Positions 1 to 6,100 of a stretch of 6,565 bases of DNA are shown here, piece by piece. The position numbers and the translations under genes were made by a program. The first letter of the stretch is position 1. Every line of letters starts with the position of its first letter. Source of the stretch: Thiotrichaceae bacterium (GTDB taxonomy: Bacteria > Pseudomonadota > Gammaproteobacteria > Thiotrichales > Thiotrichaceae); contig JALVDQ010000482.1 in NCBI GenBank assembly GCA_027008885.1, positions 1-6,565 of the forward strand, in the 5' to 3' direction. Below the pieces are notes generated by a model. The model saw only the letters and a program-made list of their open reading frames with translations. It was not told where the DNA came from and did not search any database.

Positions 1-160
1 CATAATCTGAGCTTATCAAGTTCGTTAAATAGAGTGGCTATTCGCCTCTCTTGATAAACTCACCTTATAACAATTCTGAAATTTTCGTTTCAATCCCAGT
101 TCTCGGACAGGCTTCTAGAGAAAGCTCTTACATAAAAAACATCCTTCTATAAGAATTTAG

Positions 161-190
161 TTGATAAATAACCGTAACAGGCTATATAAA
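161..190 (+). promoter_or_regulatory. Candidate sigma70 promoter for ppk2
   Basis: TTGATA at 161-166 and TATAAA at 185-190 are separated by 18 bp; an overlapping TATATA at 183-188 would give 16 bp. Both boxes are close to the sigma70 consensus. Transcription would begin near 197 and leave a leader of about 100 nt before the ppk2 start. This is a motif match by eye, with no experimental support. Confidence 0.5.
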
Positions 191-208
191 AGGTAGCTAA
201 ACAAGTAT

Positions 209-256
209 GAATTAGCCGTTACATTAACGGGATTAGTCAGTGCTAATTCTATTTTT
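209..256 (+). promoter_or_regulatory. Structured ppk2 leader with competing hairpins
   Basis: An inner perfect hairpin has arms CCGTTA (216-221) and TAACGG (225-230) with a 3-nt loop. An outer perfect pair, GAATTAG (209-215) with CTAATTC (243-249), encloses it. A second ATTAG at 232-236 can pair with the same CTAAT (243-247) across a 6-nt loop, directly before TCTATTTTT. The two pairings exclude each other, as in attenuators. The short AT-rich stem makes termination uncertain, and no known riboswitch class is recognised. Confidence 0.35.
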
Positions 257-296
257 CTCATTGAAAAATTAATATTTATAAGAAGGAAAATATAAT

Positions 297-1259
297 ATGA
301 ATAAGGAAGAAGCTAATGCGATGGAAGCTACCCCTGATAATGTTGACAACAAGCAGGACAAGCCAAAAGATGAGCCGCTTAATACTCAGGAAGTTAATCA
401 GGATATTAGCCCGGAAGAAAAAATCAAGGCACTTACCGCTGAGTTGAATGAATTAAAAGCTTTTAAATCCAAAGCAGAAAAGCGTTACCTCAAAGAACAG
501 GAATTGAAACCTTATCAGGCAGAATTAATTGCTTTGCAATCCTATCTGGAAGATACACAAAAACGCATGATTATACTTTTTGAAGGTCGTGACGCAGCGG
601 GCAAGGGTGGCACAATCCGCCGTGTAAGTCGTTATATGAATGAAAAGCATTATCGGGTTGTCGCCCTGGGAAAGCCTACCGAACATCAACGCACACAATG
701 GTATTTTCAACGCTACGTTGAGCAGTTTCCACATGGCGGCGAGATCGTCATGTTTGACCGTAGCTGGTATAACCGTGCCATGGTAGAGCCGGTTTTTGGC
801 TTTTGTACCCCGGAAGAACACAAAAGCTTTATGAAAGGTGTTGTAGGCTTTGAAAAAGACCTGGTCAGACAGGGAACGATACTGATTAAAATTTATTTCA
901 GTGTGACCAAAGCTGAGCAGGCAAGACGCTTTGAACGGCGCAAAACAGACCCGCTTCGCCAGTGGAAACTGTCTGAAGTAGATATTCAGGCCCAGGATCG
1001 CTGGGATGACTTTACCAATGCAAAATATGAGATGTTGAGTCGTTCGCACAATTCAACCGCACCCTGGACGATCGTGCGCTCAAACAACAAGCAGGCAGCC
1101 AGACTGAATGTATTAAAAGTTATTTTAAACAGCGTGCCCTACACCCGGGTCAACCCGGATCTGGATTTTATACCAGACCCTGAAATTGTCGTTTCAGGCT
1201 CTCGTGAAATTGAAACCATGGAAGCCGACAGAATCAAAAAAGGCAAGTTTAAGGCTTAG
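297..1259 (+). CDS. ppk2: Polyphosphate kinase 2 (PPK2, class I-like)
   Basis: This cytoplasmic enzyme of the PPK2 family transfers phosphate between inorganic polyphosphate and nucleotides; class I members mainly phosphorylate ADP or GDP using polyphosphate. The 320-residue protein has a P-loop at about residues 96-105 (EGRDAAGKGG, Walker A Lys103), a Walker B/DRSWYNR block at Asp154-Arg155, and the Arg-rich lid RFERRKTDPLRQWK at about 211-224. Together these are the full set of PPK2 signatures. The first 60 or so residues are charged and low in complexity, look disordered, and lie outside the catalytic domain. The start is supported by AAGGA at 283-287, 9 nt upstream of ATG; an internal ATG at codon 9 is the alternative. 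The gene appears monocistronic, with its own promoter and a terminator at 1302-1341. Family assignment is secure; class I rather than II or III is inferred from overall resemblance of the single-domain sequence. Confidence 0.95.
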   Translation: MNKEEANAMEATPDNVDNKQDKPKDEPLNTQEVNQDISPEEKIKALTAELNELKAFKSKAEKRYLKEQELKPYQAELIALQSYLEDTQKRMIILFEGRDAAGKGGTIRRVSRYMNEKHYRVVALGKPTEHQRTQWYFQRYVEQFPHGGEIVMFDRSWYNRAMVEPVFGFCTPEEHKSFMKGVVGFEKDLVRQGTILIKIYFSVTKAEQARRFERRKTDPLRQWKLSEVDIQAQDRWDDFTNAKYEMLSRSHNSTAPWTIVRSNNKQAARLNVLKVILNSVPYTRVNPDLDFIPDPEIVVSGSREIETMEADRIKKGKFKA

Positions 1260-1301
1260 AAACCTGTCCGGCATCCACAATACAGTTATTCAGTTAAAGA
1301 T

Positions 1302-1341
1302 AAACCTCGCTAAGAATAAAGGCTTTGCGAGGTTTTGTTAT
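1302..1341 (+). terminator. Intrinsic terminator of ppk2
   Basis: Perfect 9-bp stem AAACCTCGC (1302-1310) and GCGAGGTTT (1327-1335), with a 16-nt loop, followed by a T-rich run (TTTTGTTATTTA overlapping the stem end). It lies 42 nt after the ppk2 stop. This separates ppk2 transcription from lon. Confidence 0.7.
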
Positions 1342-1365
1342 TTATGGTGTATGATAAAAAGTATT

Positions 1366-1384
1366 AAAAACAGGGGGGATGGGT
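1366..1384 (+). repeat. 19-bp direct repeat, left copy
   Basis: AAAAACAGGGGGGATGGGT occurs here and again, base for base, at 1598-1616. The two copies bracket 213 bp that contain the heptamer array and an inverted repeat. A 19-bp exact repeat at this distance is unlikely by chance. It may be a target duplication, a genome-wide repeat end, or the trace of a local duplication. Confidence 0.85.
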
Positions 1385-1390
1385 GTTTCT

Positions 1391-1496
<106 letters not shown>

Positions 1497-1497
1497 T

Positions 1498-1576
1498 GTA
1501 GGGTCGGTGAAGTTTGCGTAATGAGCAGATTTAAACTTCGGTTATGGTTGGTTTCGCAAAGCTACACCAACCCTAC
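1498..1576 (+). repeat. Imperfect inverted repeat (REP/MITE-like)
   Basis: The left arm at 1498-1518 begins GTAGGGTCGGTG and ends TTTGCG; the right arm at 1555-1576 is its near reverse complement (CGCAAAG...CCAACCCTAC), differing by a few substitutions and one extra base. An internal perfect pair GAAGTTT (1509-1515) and AAACTTC (1533-1539) offers a competing fold. The general look (GTAGGGT-GGTG...CACC-ACCCTAC) resembles dispersed palindromic repeats common in environmental proteobacteria. No transposase is present, so any mobility would have to be in trans. Confidence 0.65.
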
Positions 1577-1597
1577 GCAACTCCGCAAAAATATGTA

Positions 1598-1616
1598 AAA
1601 AACAGGGGGGATGGGT
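1598..1616 (+). repeat. 19-bp direct repeat, right copy
   Basis: Exact second copy of AAAAACAGGGGGGATGGGT found at 1366-1384, offset by 232 bp. It marks the right boundary of the repeat island and lies about 30 bp upstream of the candidate lon promoter. Confidence 0.85.
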
Positions 1617-1648
1617 ATATATACTGTCAGGACACAGCATAGTTCCTG

Positions 1649-1675
1649 TTGATTAATCATAAATTGCCCCCACTG
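1649..1675 (+). promoter_or_regulatory. Candidate sigma32-type heat-shock promoter for lon
   Basis: TTGATT at 1649-1654 and CCCCACTG at 1668-1675 are 13 bp apart. This resembles the RpoH pattern (TTGAAA-type -35 and CCCCATNT -10); the C-run core is intact but the 3' part of the -10 deviates. Transcription from here would leave a leader of only about 30 nt before lon. lon belongs to the sigma32 regulon in E. coli, which makes the match more credible, but it is a motif call only. Confidence 0.45.
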
Positions 1676-1712
1676 TCTATTCAGCAAAAATAATTTGGAA
1701 GAGAGTCACTAT

Positions 1713-4169
1713 ATGGCTAGCAATGAAAATAACTTCAACGAAATCGAAGTCATTAACGCAATACCGGTTTTAACACTTAGAGATGTGGTTGTTTATCCAC
1801 ACATGGTTATTCCCCTGTTCGTTGGTCGGGAAAAATCAATCAGGGCACTTGATGATGCCATGGAAAATGACAAGCAAATCCTGCTGGTTGCACAAAAAAG
1901 TGCCGATGTTGATGAGCCTCTGGCAGAAGATGTATATGAAGTAGGTACCCTGGCAACAATACTCCAGCTTTTAAAGCTGCCTGACGGAACGCTGAAAGTG
2001 CTGGTCGAGGGTGTAGAGCGCGTTAATATACGCTCAATTGATACCGAAGGTGATTATTTTACCGCTGATATCAATATCATGCCTGTTGATCAGGGCTTTG
2101 ACGAGGATGAAAGAAAGATCGATCTGCTTGGTCGTGCCCTGGTTAATTTATTTGAGAAATATGTCAATCTGAATAAAAAAGTACCGCCAGAAATATTATC
2201 TTCATTATCAGGTATAGACGAGCCAGATCGCTTGTCTGATGCCATTGCTGCCCACCTGGGGCTTAAAGTATCAGACAAACAGGGGATTCTTGAAATCAGC
2301 TCGGTCAAGGAACGTCTGGAACACCTGATTACACTGGTGGAAGGTGAAATTGATCTGTTACAGGTTGAAAAGAGAATCCGCGGCCGTGTCAAGCAGCAAA
2401 TGGATCGCAGTCAGAGAGAATATTATCTGAATGAACAGATGAAAGCGATTCAAAAAGAACTCGGCGATCTTGAAGAAGCACCAGCAAATGAGCTGGACGA
2501 GCTGGCTGAAAAACTTGCAAAGGCGAAATTGCCAAAAGAGGCAAAAACCAAGGCAGAAGAAGAGCTTAAGAAGCTTAAAATGATGTCGCCAATGTCGGCT
2601 GAAGCGACTGTTGTAAGAAACTATATTGACTGGATGATAGCTTTGCCCTGGAGCAAAAAATCAAAAATATCCAGAGACCTGGCTAAAGCGCAAAAAATCC
2701 TGGATGAAGATCATTATGGGCTGGATGAAGTCAAAGAGCGCATTCTTGAGTATCTCGCGGTGCAACAGCGTGTTAAAAAGCTAAAAGGTCCTATCATGTG
2801 TCTGGTTGGTCCTCCAGGTGTCGGTAAAACATCATTGGGTAAATCACTGGCAAGAGCCACAGGACGCAAGTATACACGCATGGCGCTCGGTGGTGTCAGG
2901 GATGAAGCCGAGATACGCGGTCATCGTCGTACCTATATTGGTGCCTTGCCGGGCAAGATTATTCAGAGCTTGTCAAAGGTAAAAACCAGAAATCCGCTCT
3001 TTTTGCTGGATGAAATTGACAAGATGGCAACCGATTTTCGTGGTGATCCCGCTTCGGCAATGCTGGAAGTGCTTGATCCAGAACAAAATAACACCTTTGC
3101 AGATCACTATCTCGAAGTGGATTTCGACCTCTCTGACGTGATGTTTGTGGCAACTTCAAATAGTATGAATATTCCGGGTCCGCTACTTGACCGTATGGAG
3201 ATTATTCGTATTCCGGGTTACACCGAAGATGAAAAACTGAATATTGCAAAGAATTATCTGGTACCCAAACAATTCAGGGAAAATGGTGTAAGAAAAGGTG
3301 AAGTGAGTATTAGCGACACGGCTTTGCTGTCCATAGTGAGGCACTATACGCGTGAAGCCGGGGTGCGTAATCTCGACAGGGAAATCTCCAAAATATGCCG
3401 CAAGGTTATTCGTGAGCACTTGCTGGGCAAAAAATCAAAAACTTCAGTGACTGCCAGAAATATTCATAAATATCTGGGTGTTCAGCGCTTTGATTATGGT
3501 CGTGCAGACAAGAAAAATCAGGTTGGACAGGTTACAGGTCTGGCATGGACATCGGTTGGTGGCGAGCTACTTACCATTGAGAGCGTGGTTGTCTCCGGAA
3601 GCGGGCGCGTAAAGAGTACCGGCAGTCTGGGAAAAGTCATGCAGGAGTCAATTCAGGCAGCTGAAACCGTTGTGAAAAGCAGGGCGGCAACACTGGGTAT
3701 CACGCAAAAACAGCTAAAGAAGAAAAATGTGCATATTCATGTCCCTGAAGGTGCGACACCAAAAGACGGACCAAGTGCAGGTGTTGGCATGGTGACTGCG
3801 ATTGTATCAGCCATGACGAATATCCCTGTTAATGCTGATGTTGCCATGACGGGTGAAATTACACTGCGAGGTGAAGTGCTTCCAATCGGTGGTTTAAAAG
3901 AAAAACTGCTTGCAGCGCATCGCGGTGGAATTAAAACAGTGCTTATCCCCGCAGAAAATGAAAAAGACCTGGCAGAAGTGCCTGATAATGTCACCAGAGG
4001 GCTGCTAATAAAACCAGTCAAATGGATTGATGAGGTGCTTGAAATAGCGCTGGAATCAATGCCAGTAGAAATTACCGAAGAAGAGGATTTTGATGATGAT
4101 TGTGCTGACACGGTTGCATCTTCAAAAACAGAGTCCGAACAGGATGAAAATAATATATTGTCCCATTAA
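1713..4169 (+). CDS. lon: ATP-dependent Lon protease (endopeptidase La)
   Basis: Lon is a homohexameric cytoplasmic AAA+ serine protease (MEROPS S16) that degrades misfolded proteins and unstable regulators, including many antitoxins. Order of parts: N-terminal substrate-recognition domain (about residues 15-215); coiled-coil linker with the conserved REYYLNEQMKAIQKELG segment (about 235-255); AAA+ module with Walker A GPPGVGKT (366-373, Lys372), Walker B LLDEID (Asp433-Glu434) and sensor 1 ATSN; protease domain with catalytic Ser688 in PKDGPSAG and Lys731 in GGLKEK. All catalytic residues are present. At 818 residues it is slightly longer than E. coli Lon (784), mostly through a C-terminal acidic tail (EEEDFDDD and beyond). 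ATG 1713 is chosen because GGAAGAGAG at 1697-1705 is a well-placed ribosome site; the in-frame TTG at 1695 overlaps that site and is rejected. The usual upstream neighbour clpX is not adjacent; the repeat island and ppk2 lie there instead. Confidence 0.98.
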   Translation: MASNENNFNEIEVINAIPVLTLRDVVVYPHMVIPLFVGREKSIRALDDAMENDKQILLVAQKSADVDEPLAEDVYEVGTLATILQLLKLPDGTLKVLVEGVERVNIRSIDTEGDYFTADINIMPVDQGFDEDERKIDLLGRALVNLFEKYVNLNKKVPPEILSSLSGIDEPDRLSDAIAAHLGLKVSDKQGILEISSVKERLEHLITLVEGEIDLLQVEKRIRGRVKQQMDRSQREYYLNEQMKAIQKELGDLEEAPANELDELAEKLAKAKLPKEAKTKAEEELKKLKMMSPMSAEATVVRNYIDWMIALPWSKKSKISRDLAKAQKILDEDHYGLDEVKERILEYLAVQQRVKKLKGPIMCLVGPPGVGKTSLGKSLARATGRKYTRMALGGVRDEAEIRGHRRTYIGALPGKIIQSLSKVKTRNPLFLLDEIDKMATDFRGDPASAMLEVLDPEQNNTFADHYLEVDFDLSDVMFVATSNSMNIPGPLLDRMEIIRIPGYTEDEKLNIAKNYLVPKQFRENGVRKGEVSISDTALLSIVRHYTREAGVRNLDREISKICRKVIREHLLGKKSKTSVTARNIHKYLGVQRFDYGRADKKNQVGQVTGLAWTSVGGELLTIESVVVSGSGRVKSTGSLGKVMQESIQAAETVVKSRAATLGITQKQLKKKNVHIHVPEGATPKDGPSAGVGMVTAIVSAMTNIPVNADVAMTGEITLRGEVLPIGGLKEKLLAAHRGGIKTVLIPAENEKDLAEVPDNVTRGLLIKPVKWIDEVLEIALESMPVEITEEEDFDDDCADTVASSKTESEQDENNILSH

Positions 4170-4205
4170 AACTGGCTCCTAAGAATCCTGCTTAATATTT
4201 GTCGC

Positions 4206-4229
4206 TCGGGTTGCCTTAGCGTAACCCGA
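4206..4229 (+). repeat. Short palindromic repeat after lon
   Basis: TCGGGTT (4206-4212) pairs with AACCCGA (4223-4229) across a 10-nt loop, about 36 nt after the lon stop. The sequence GGGTTGCCTTAGCGTAACCCGAC resembles dispersed GTCGGGTTACGC-type palindromes seen between genes in many proteobacteria. No T-tract follows, so it is more likely a repetitive element or mRNA-stabilising hairpin than an intrinsic terminator. Confidence 0.55.
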
Positions 4230-4260
4230 CAATATTGCTGGAGTACTGGATGACGCTACG

Positions 4261-4309
4261 CTTTTAACCCGTTACCTCCTCCATACCCTTTGGAAATCTG
4301 GGTTAAGAG
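4261..4309 (+). repeat. Second inverted repeat in the lon-hupB gap
   Basis: CTTTTAACCC (4261-4270) and GGGTTAAGAG (4300-4309) are complementary except for one position, with a 29-nt loop. It shares the AACCC/GGGTT core with the palindrome at 4206-4229, so the two may be parts of one degraded repeat element. No T-tract follows directly. Confidence 0.45.
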
Positions 4310-4480
4310 GTTTGTTTGTATGAAAAATAGTCAGCTTTATCGGTAATTCATATTGAGCTTTTTGGCTAACAATATATGATAGTAACAGTATTTTTTATGT
4401 TATTTATAACCTGGGTCGTATTGAAATCATGGATTCGGGCATATTTTAAGTACTAATTTATTGATTTTTTATTATTTAAG

Positions 4481-4509
4481 TTGAAACTTCTTATTTCCAC
4501 TGGTATAAA
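4481..4509 (+). promoter_or_regulatory. Strong sigma70 promoter for hupB
   Basis: TTGAAA (4481-4486), an exact 17-bp spacer and TATAAA (4504-4509), with TG at 4501-4502 forming an extended -10 (TGG-TATAAA). Five of six bases match consensus in each box. Initiation would fall near 4516, giving a leader of about 100 nt. This is the best promoter match noted in the window and fits the abundant expression of HU. Confidence 0.7.
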
Positions 4510-4616
4510 TGCCAAGCTTGTGAAAGTAGCAGTAATGCTTGTTTCAAGGCACGGGGAGATCGACTACAAAAAGTTTAAATAATCACTTTAATCACATTTT
4601 TAAAGGAAGGATATAA

Positions 4617-4889
4617 ATGAATAAATCAGAACTAGTTGACGCTGTTGCAGCGAAAACAAACCTTACCAAGGCTGATACTGAACGGGCTCTCAAGGCTTTT
4701 ATGGAGACAATTACAGAGACACTGAAAGATGGCGATCAGGTTACCCTGATAGGCTTTGGGACGTTCCTGGTGCGTGAGCGTAAAGCACGCACAGGTCGTA
4801 ATCCTCGTACTGGCGAAACCATCCAGATAAAAGCTGCAAATAATCCTGCATTTAAAGCTGGTAAAGCATTAAAAGATGCAGTAAACTAG
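4617..4889 (+). CDS. hupB: DNA-binding protein HU (beta type)
   Basis: HU is a small nucleoid-associated protein that binds and bends DNA without strong sequence preference and acts as a dimer in chromosome compaction, replication and recombination. The 90-residue product has the normal family length: two N-terminal helices (about 3-38), the GFGTF turn (46-50), the DNA-embracing arm with [13 protein letters not shown] (about 55-67) including the intercalating Pro63, and the C-terminal [16 protein letters not shown] segment. AAGGAAGG at 4603-4610 lies 6 nt before ATG. Assignment to the beta rather than alpha subunit rests on sequence style and on the position downstream of lon, which matches E. 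coli and Pseudomonas hupB. In those genomes ppiD follows; here two tRNA genes do. No clear terminator separates hupB from the tRNAs. Confidence 0.96.
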   Translation: MNKSELVDAVAAKTNLTKADTERALKAFMETITETLKDGDQVTLIGFGTFLVRERKARTGRNPRTGETIQIKAANNPAFKAGKALKDAVN

Positions 4890-4981
4890 CGCGCTTTCTG
4901 AAGTCAGACAGTTATTTATTAGCCATATAGCTTGATAACTGAAGGAATATCTACTTTGGATTCTACTGGTTTCATTCCAGT

Positions 4982-5057
4982 GGGTGATTAGCTCAGTTGG
5001 TAGAGCGCCGCCCTTACAAGGCGGATGTCGGGAGTTCAAATCTCTCATCACCCACCA
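4982..5057 (+). tRNA. tRNA-Val (anticodon TAC)
   Basis: The 76-nt gene folds as a complete cloverleaf: acceptor GGGTGAT/ATCACCC, D arm GCTC/GAGC, anticodon stem CCGCC/GGCGG with loop CTTACAA (anticodon TAC), T arm GGGAG/CTCTC with one G-U pair and loop TTCAAAT, discriminator A and encoded CCA. TAC reads GUA and GUG, and more broadly the GUN box when U34 is modified. It lies 92 nt after hupB with no obvious promoter or terminator between, so it may be read from the hupB promoter and processed out. Confidence 0.97.
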
Positions 5058-5066
5058 CTATTTTTT

Positions 5067-5093
5067 TCACATTTTTTTTGTAAAAAAATGTGA
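5067..5093 (+). repeat. Perfect AT-rich hairpin between two tRNAs
   Basis: TCACATTTTTTT (5067-5078) and AAAAAAATGTGA (5082-5093) form a perfect 12-bp stem with a 3-nt loop. It fills most of the 40-nt spacer between tRNA-Val and tRNA-Asp. It may help processing of the dicistronic tRNA precursor. Its stem is mostly A-T and has no external U-tract, so it is a poor terminator candidate. Confidence 0.75.
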
Positions 5094-5097
5094 TCCT

Positions 5098-5174
5098 GGA
5101 GCGGTAGTTCAGCTGGTTAGAATACCGGCCTGTCACGCCGGGGGTCGCGGGTTCGAGTCCCGTCCGCTCCGCCA
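5098..5174 (+). tRNA. tRNA-Asp (anticodon GTC)
   Basis: The 77-nt gene forms a complete cloverleaf: acceptor GGAGCGG/CCGCTCC, D arm GTTC/GAAT (closed partly by a G-U pair), anticodon stem CCGGC/GCCGG with loop CTGTCAC (anticodon GTC), T arm GCGGG/CCCGT with loop TTCGAGT, discriminator G and encoded CCA. The G discriminator is an identity element of tRNA-Asp. It lies 40 nt after tRNA-Val and is followed by a strong terminator, so the two are almost certainly one transcript. Confidence 0.97.
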
Positions 5175-5206
5175 TATTTTAGTTCGCGGTAGTTCGTGAA
5201 CCTTTC

Positions 5207-5233
5207 AAAGCCCGCATTTTAGCGGGCTTTTTT
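5207..5233 (+). terminator. Intrinsic terminator of the tRNA transcript
   Basis: Perfect 9-bp GC-rich stem AAAGCCCGC (5207-5215) and GCGGGCTTT (5222-5230) with a 6-nt loop, followed by more T residues (5231-5233), giving six Ts in all. It closes the hupB-tRNA region. Because the A-run at the left mirrors the T-run, it may also stop the convergent toxin transcript arriving from the right, though less efficiently. Confidence 0.92.
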
Positions 5234-5270
5234 GTGCCTGCCGTTTCTGCAATTGGAAGAGAAAAGAGGC

Positions 5271-5771
5271 TTAAATTTTCTGTAGGGATTTCCGGATATT
5301 GGAAATTGTCATGTAAAGTTTATTTGGCATGTCTAAAAAGGATTCAAAACCAAACTTTTTATAAAATTCAATAGCACCTTCTTTTGAATCGACCACGACC
5401 AGTGGAAATGCAACTGTTTCACTTGCATGCAACAGTTTTCTTAATGAATCAATTAAAAGCCACTCACCATAGCCTTGTTTAAAATATCGCTTATCAACCG
5501 CTAGTCTTGCAATAAGTCCGGCAGAATGTACATTTGTATGCTTTTTTTGAAGTTTTCTGGGCAATAAAGTTAGATCAAGAAAAGTCATTGTCAAAGTATA
5601 ATAACCAATTATTTGGCTGGTATTTTTGGCATCTTCTAAAACATAGGTACGAGTGTTGTCTTTCAAGGTCTGTTGGCTTGCCATTACGCGCAAATAGTTA
5701 TTTAGACTTTCAATACCGCAATCAAAACCTTTTCGGTTATGCTTTTTCTTGTTAAGTGGTACAGTCCTCAT
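5271..5771 (-). CDS. GNAT acetyltransferase toxin (TacT/AtaT-like)
   Basis: The 166-residue protein matches the GNAT toxins of type II TA systems, which transfer acetyl from acetyl-CoA to the amino group of charged tRNAs and block translation. Visible features: family N-terminus HNRKGFDCGIESLNNYLR (about 11-28); GYYTL strand (56-60); ARLAVDKRYFKQGYGEWLL (about 88-106), containing the acetyl-CoA pyrophosphate-binding QGYG; LVVVDSKEGAIEFYKKFGF (124-142), where Tyr137 corresponds to the catalytic Tyr of TacT. Length is normal and no motif is missing, so it looks intact. Its ATG overlaps the antitoxin stop by 4 bp (ATGA), indicating translational coupling. It converges on the tRNA terminator. Which aminoacyl-tRNA it modifies cannot be read from the sequence. 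A non-toxin acetyltransferase is possible but unlikely given the DUF1778 partner. Confidence 0.9.
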   Translation of the reverse strand: MRTVPLNKKKHNRKGFDCGIESLNNYLRVMASQQTLKDNTRTYVLEDAKNTSQIIGYYTLTMTFLDLTLLPRKLQKKHTNVHSAGLIARLAVDKRYFKQGYGEWLLIDSLRKLLHASETVAFPLVVVDSKEGAIEFYKKFGFESFLDMPNKLYMTISNIRKSLQKI

Positions 5772-6043
5772 AACTGTTCTTTGTTGCTGTAACGTTGAGC
5801 AGCTTGCTGTAACCTGGCGTTGGGTCTGGCTTCAGAGTCAAGCGCATCTATAAGTTGCATAGCATCACGCTTTGTTAATTTTAACGTCTGTTCATACTCC
5901 AGGATTTTTTTTGCCTTCTCGATAGCGGCATTTAAAACAAAAGAGTTAATACTTGAAATTCCTGAAATAGCAGCGGCTTGCTGTAAAAGTTCTTGTGTAT
6001 CAACATCAACTCTAGCGGTAATGCGTGGCAAAGTAGTAGTCAT
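5768..6043 (-). CDS. DUF1778 (TacA-like) ribbon-helix-helix antitoxin
   Basis: The 91-residue product is a typical DUF1778 antitoxin: an N-terminal ribbon-helix-helix DNA-binding part (strand RITARV at 7-12, helices about 15-48) and a C-terminal segment (about 53-91, TLKLTKRDAMQLIDALDS...) that in characterised relatives wraps around and inhibits the GNAT toxin. The toxin-antitoxin complex usually represses its own promoter. ATG 6043 is chosen because GGAG lies 7 nt upstream and the protein then starts MTTTLPRITARV as in relatives; a longer in-frame version from TTG 6088 would add 15 residues read from the leader repeat and is rejected. The ribosome site and start codon lie inside a 37-bp sequence repeated exactly 62 bp upstream. 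The stop overlaps the toxin start. Confidence 0.92.
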   Translation of the reverse strand: MTTTLPRITARVDVDTQELLQQAAAISGISSINSFVLNAAIEKAKKILEYEQTLKLTKRDAMQLIDALDSEARPNARLQQAAQRYSNKEQL

Positions 6044-6075
6044 AGATAGTCTCCAGTGTAAGTGCCTTTTAGACA
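6039..6075 (-). repeat. 37-bp direct repeat in TA leader, proximal copy
   Basis: Exact copy of 6101-6137. Read on the minus strand it runs from TGTCTAAAAGGC through the GGAG ribosome site to CTATCTATGAC, so it includes the true antitoxin start codon (6043-6041). Confidence 0.95.
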
Positions 6076-6100
6076 TCAATCTTATCAATCAACCAATCAG

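Larger units (their letters stand above)
4170..4616. other. Gene-free lon-hupB intergenic region
   Basis: These 447 bp hold no credible coding frame on either strand. Contents: the palindromes at 4206-4229 and 4261-4309, a small dyad GTTAT-TT-ATAAC at 4399-4410, an AT-rich stretch, the hupB promoter at 4481-4509, and a leader of about 100 nt. No intrinsic terminator for lon is evident, so lon transcripts may end by Rho or read on into hupB. Confidence 0.7.

Noticed and set aside
525..1049. 174-codon minus-strand frame inside ppk2
   Set aside because: Fully antisense to a clear PPK2 catalytic domain and without recognisable domain or ribosome site.
1695..1712. TTG start adding six residues to Lon
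   Set aside because: It overlaps the GGAAGAGAG ribosome site that fits the ATG at 1713.
2090..4111. Four minus-strand frames inside lon (2090-2392, 2959-3159, 3183-3419, 3737-4111)
   Set aside because: Antisense shadows of a conserved gene, with compositions and lengths expected by chance.
4869..5199. Frames overlapping the tRNA genes on both strands
   Set aside because: They translate tRNA sequence; the cloverleafs explain the region.
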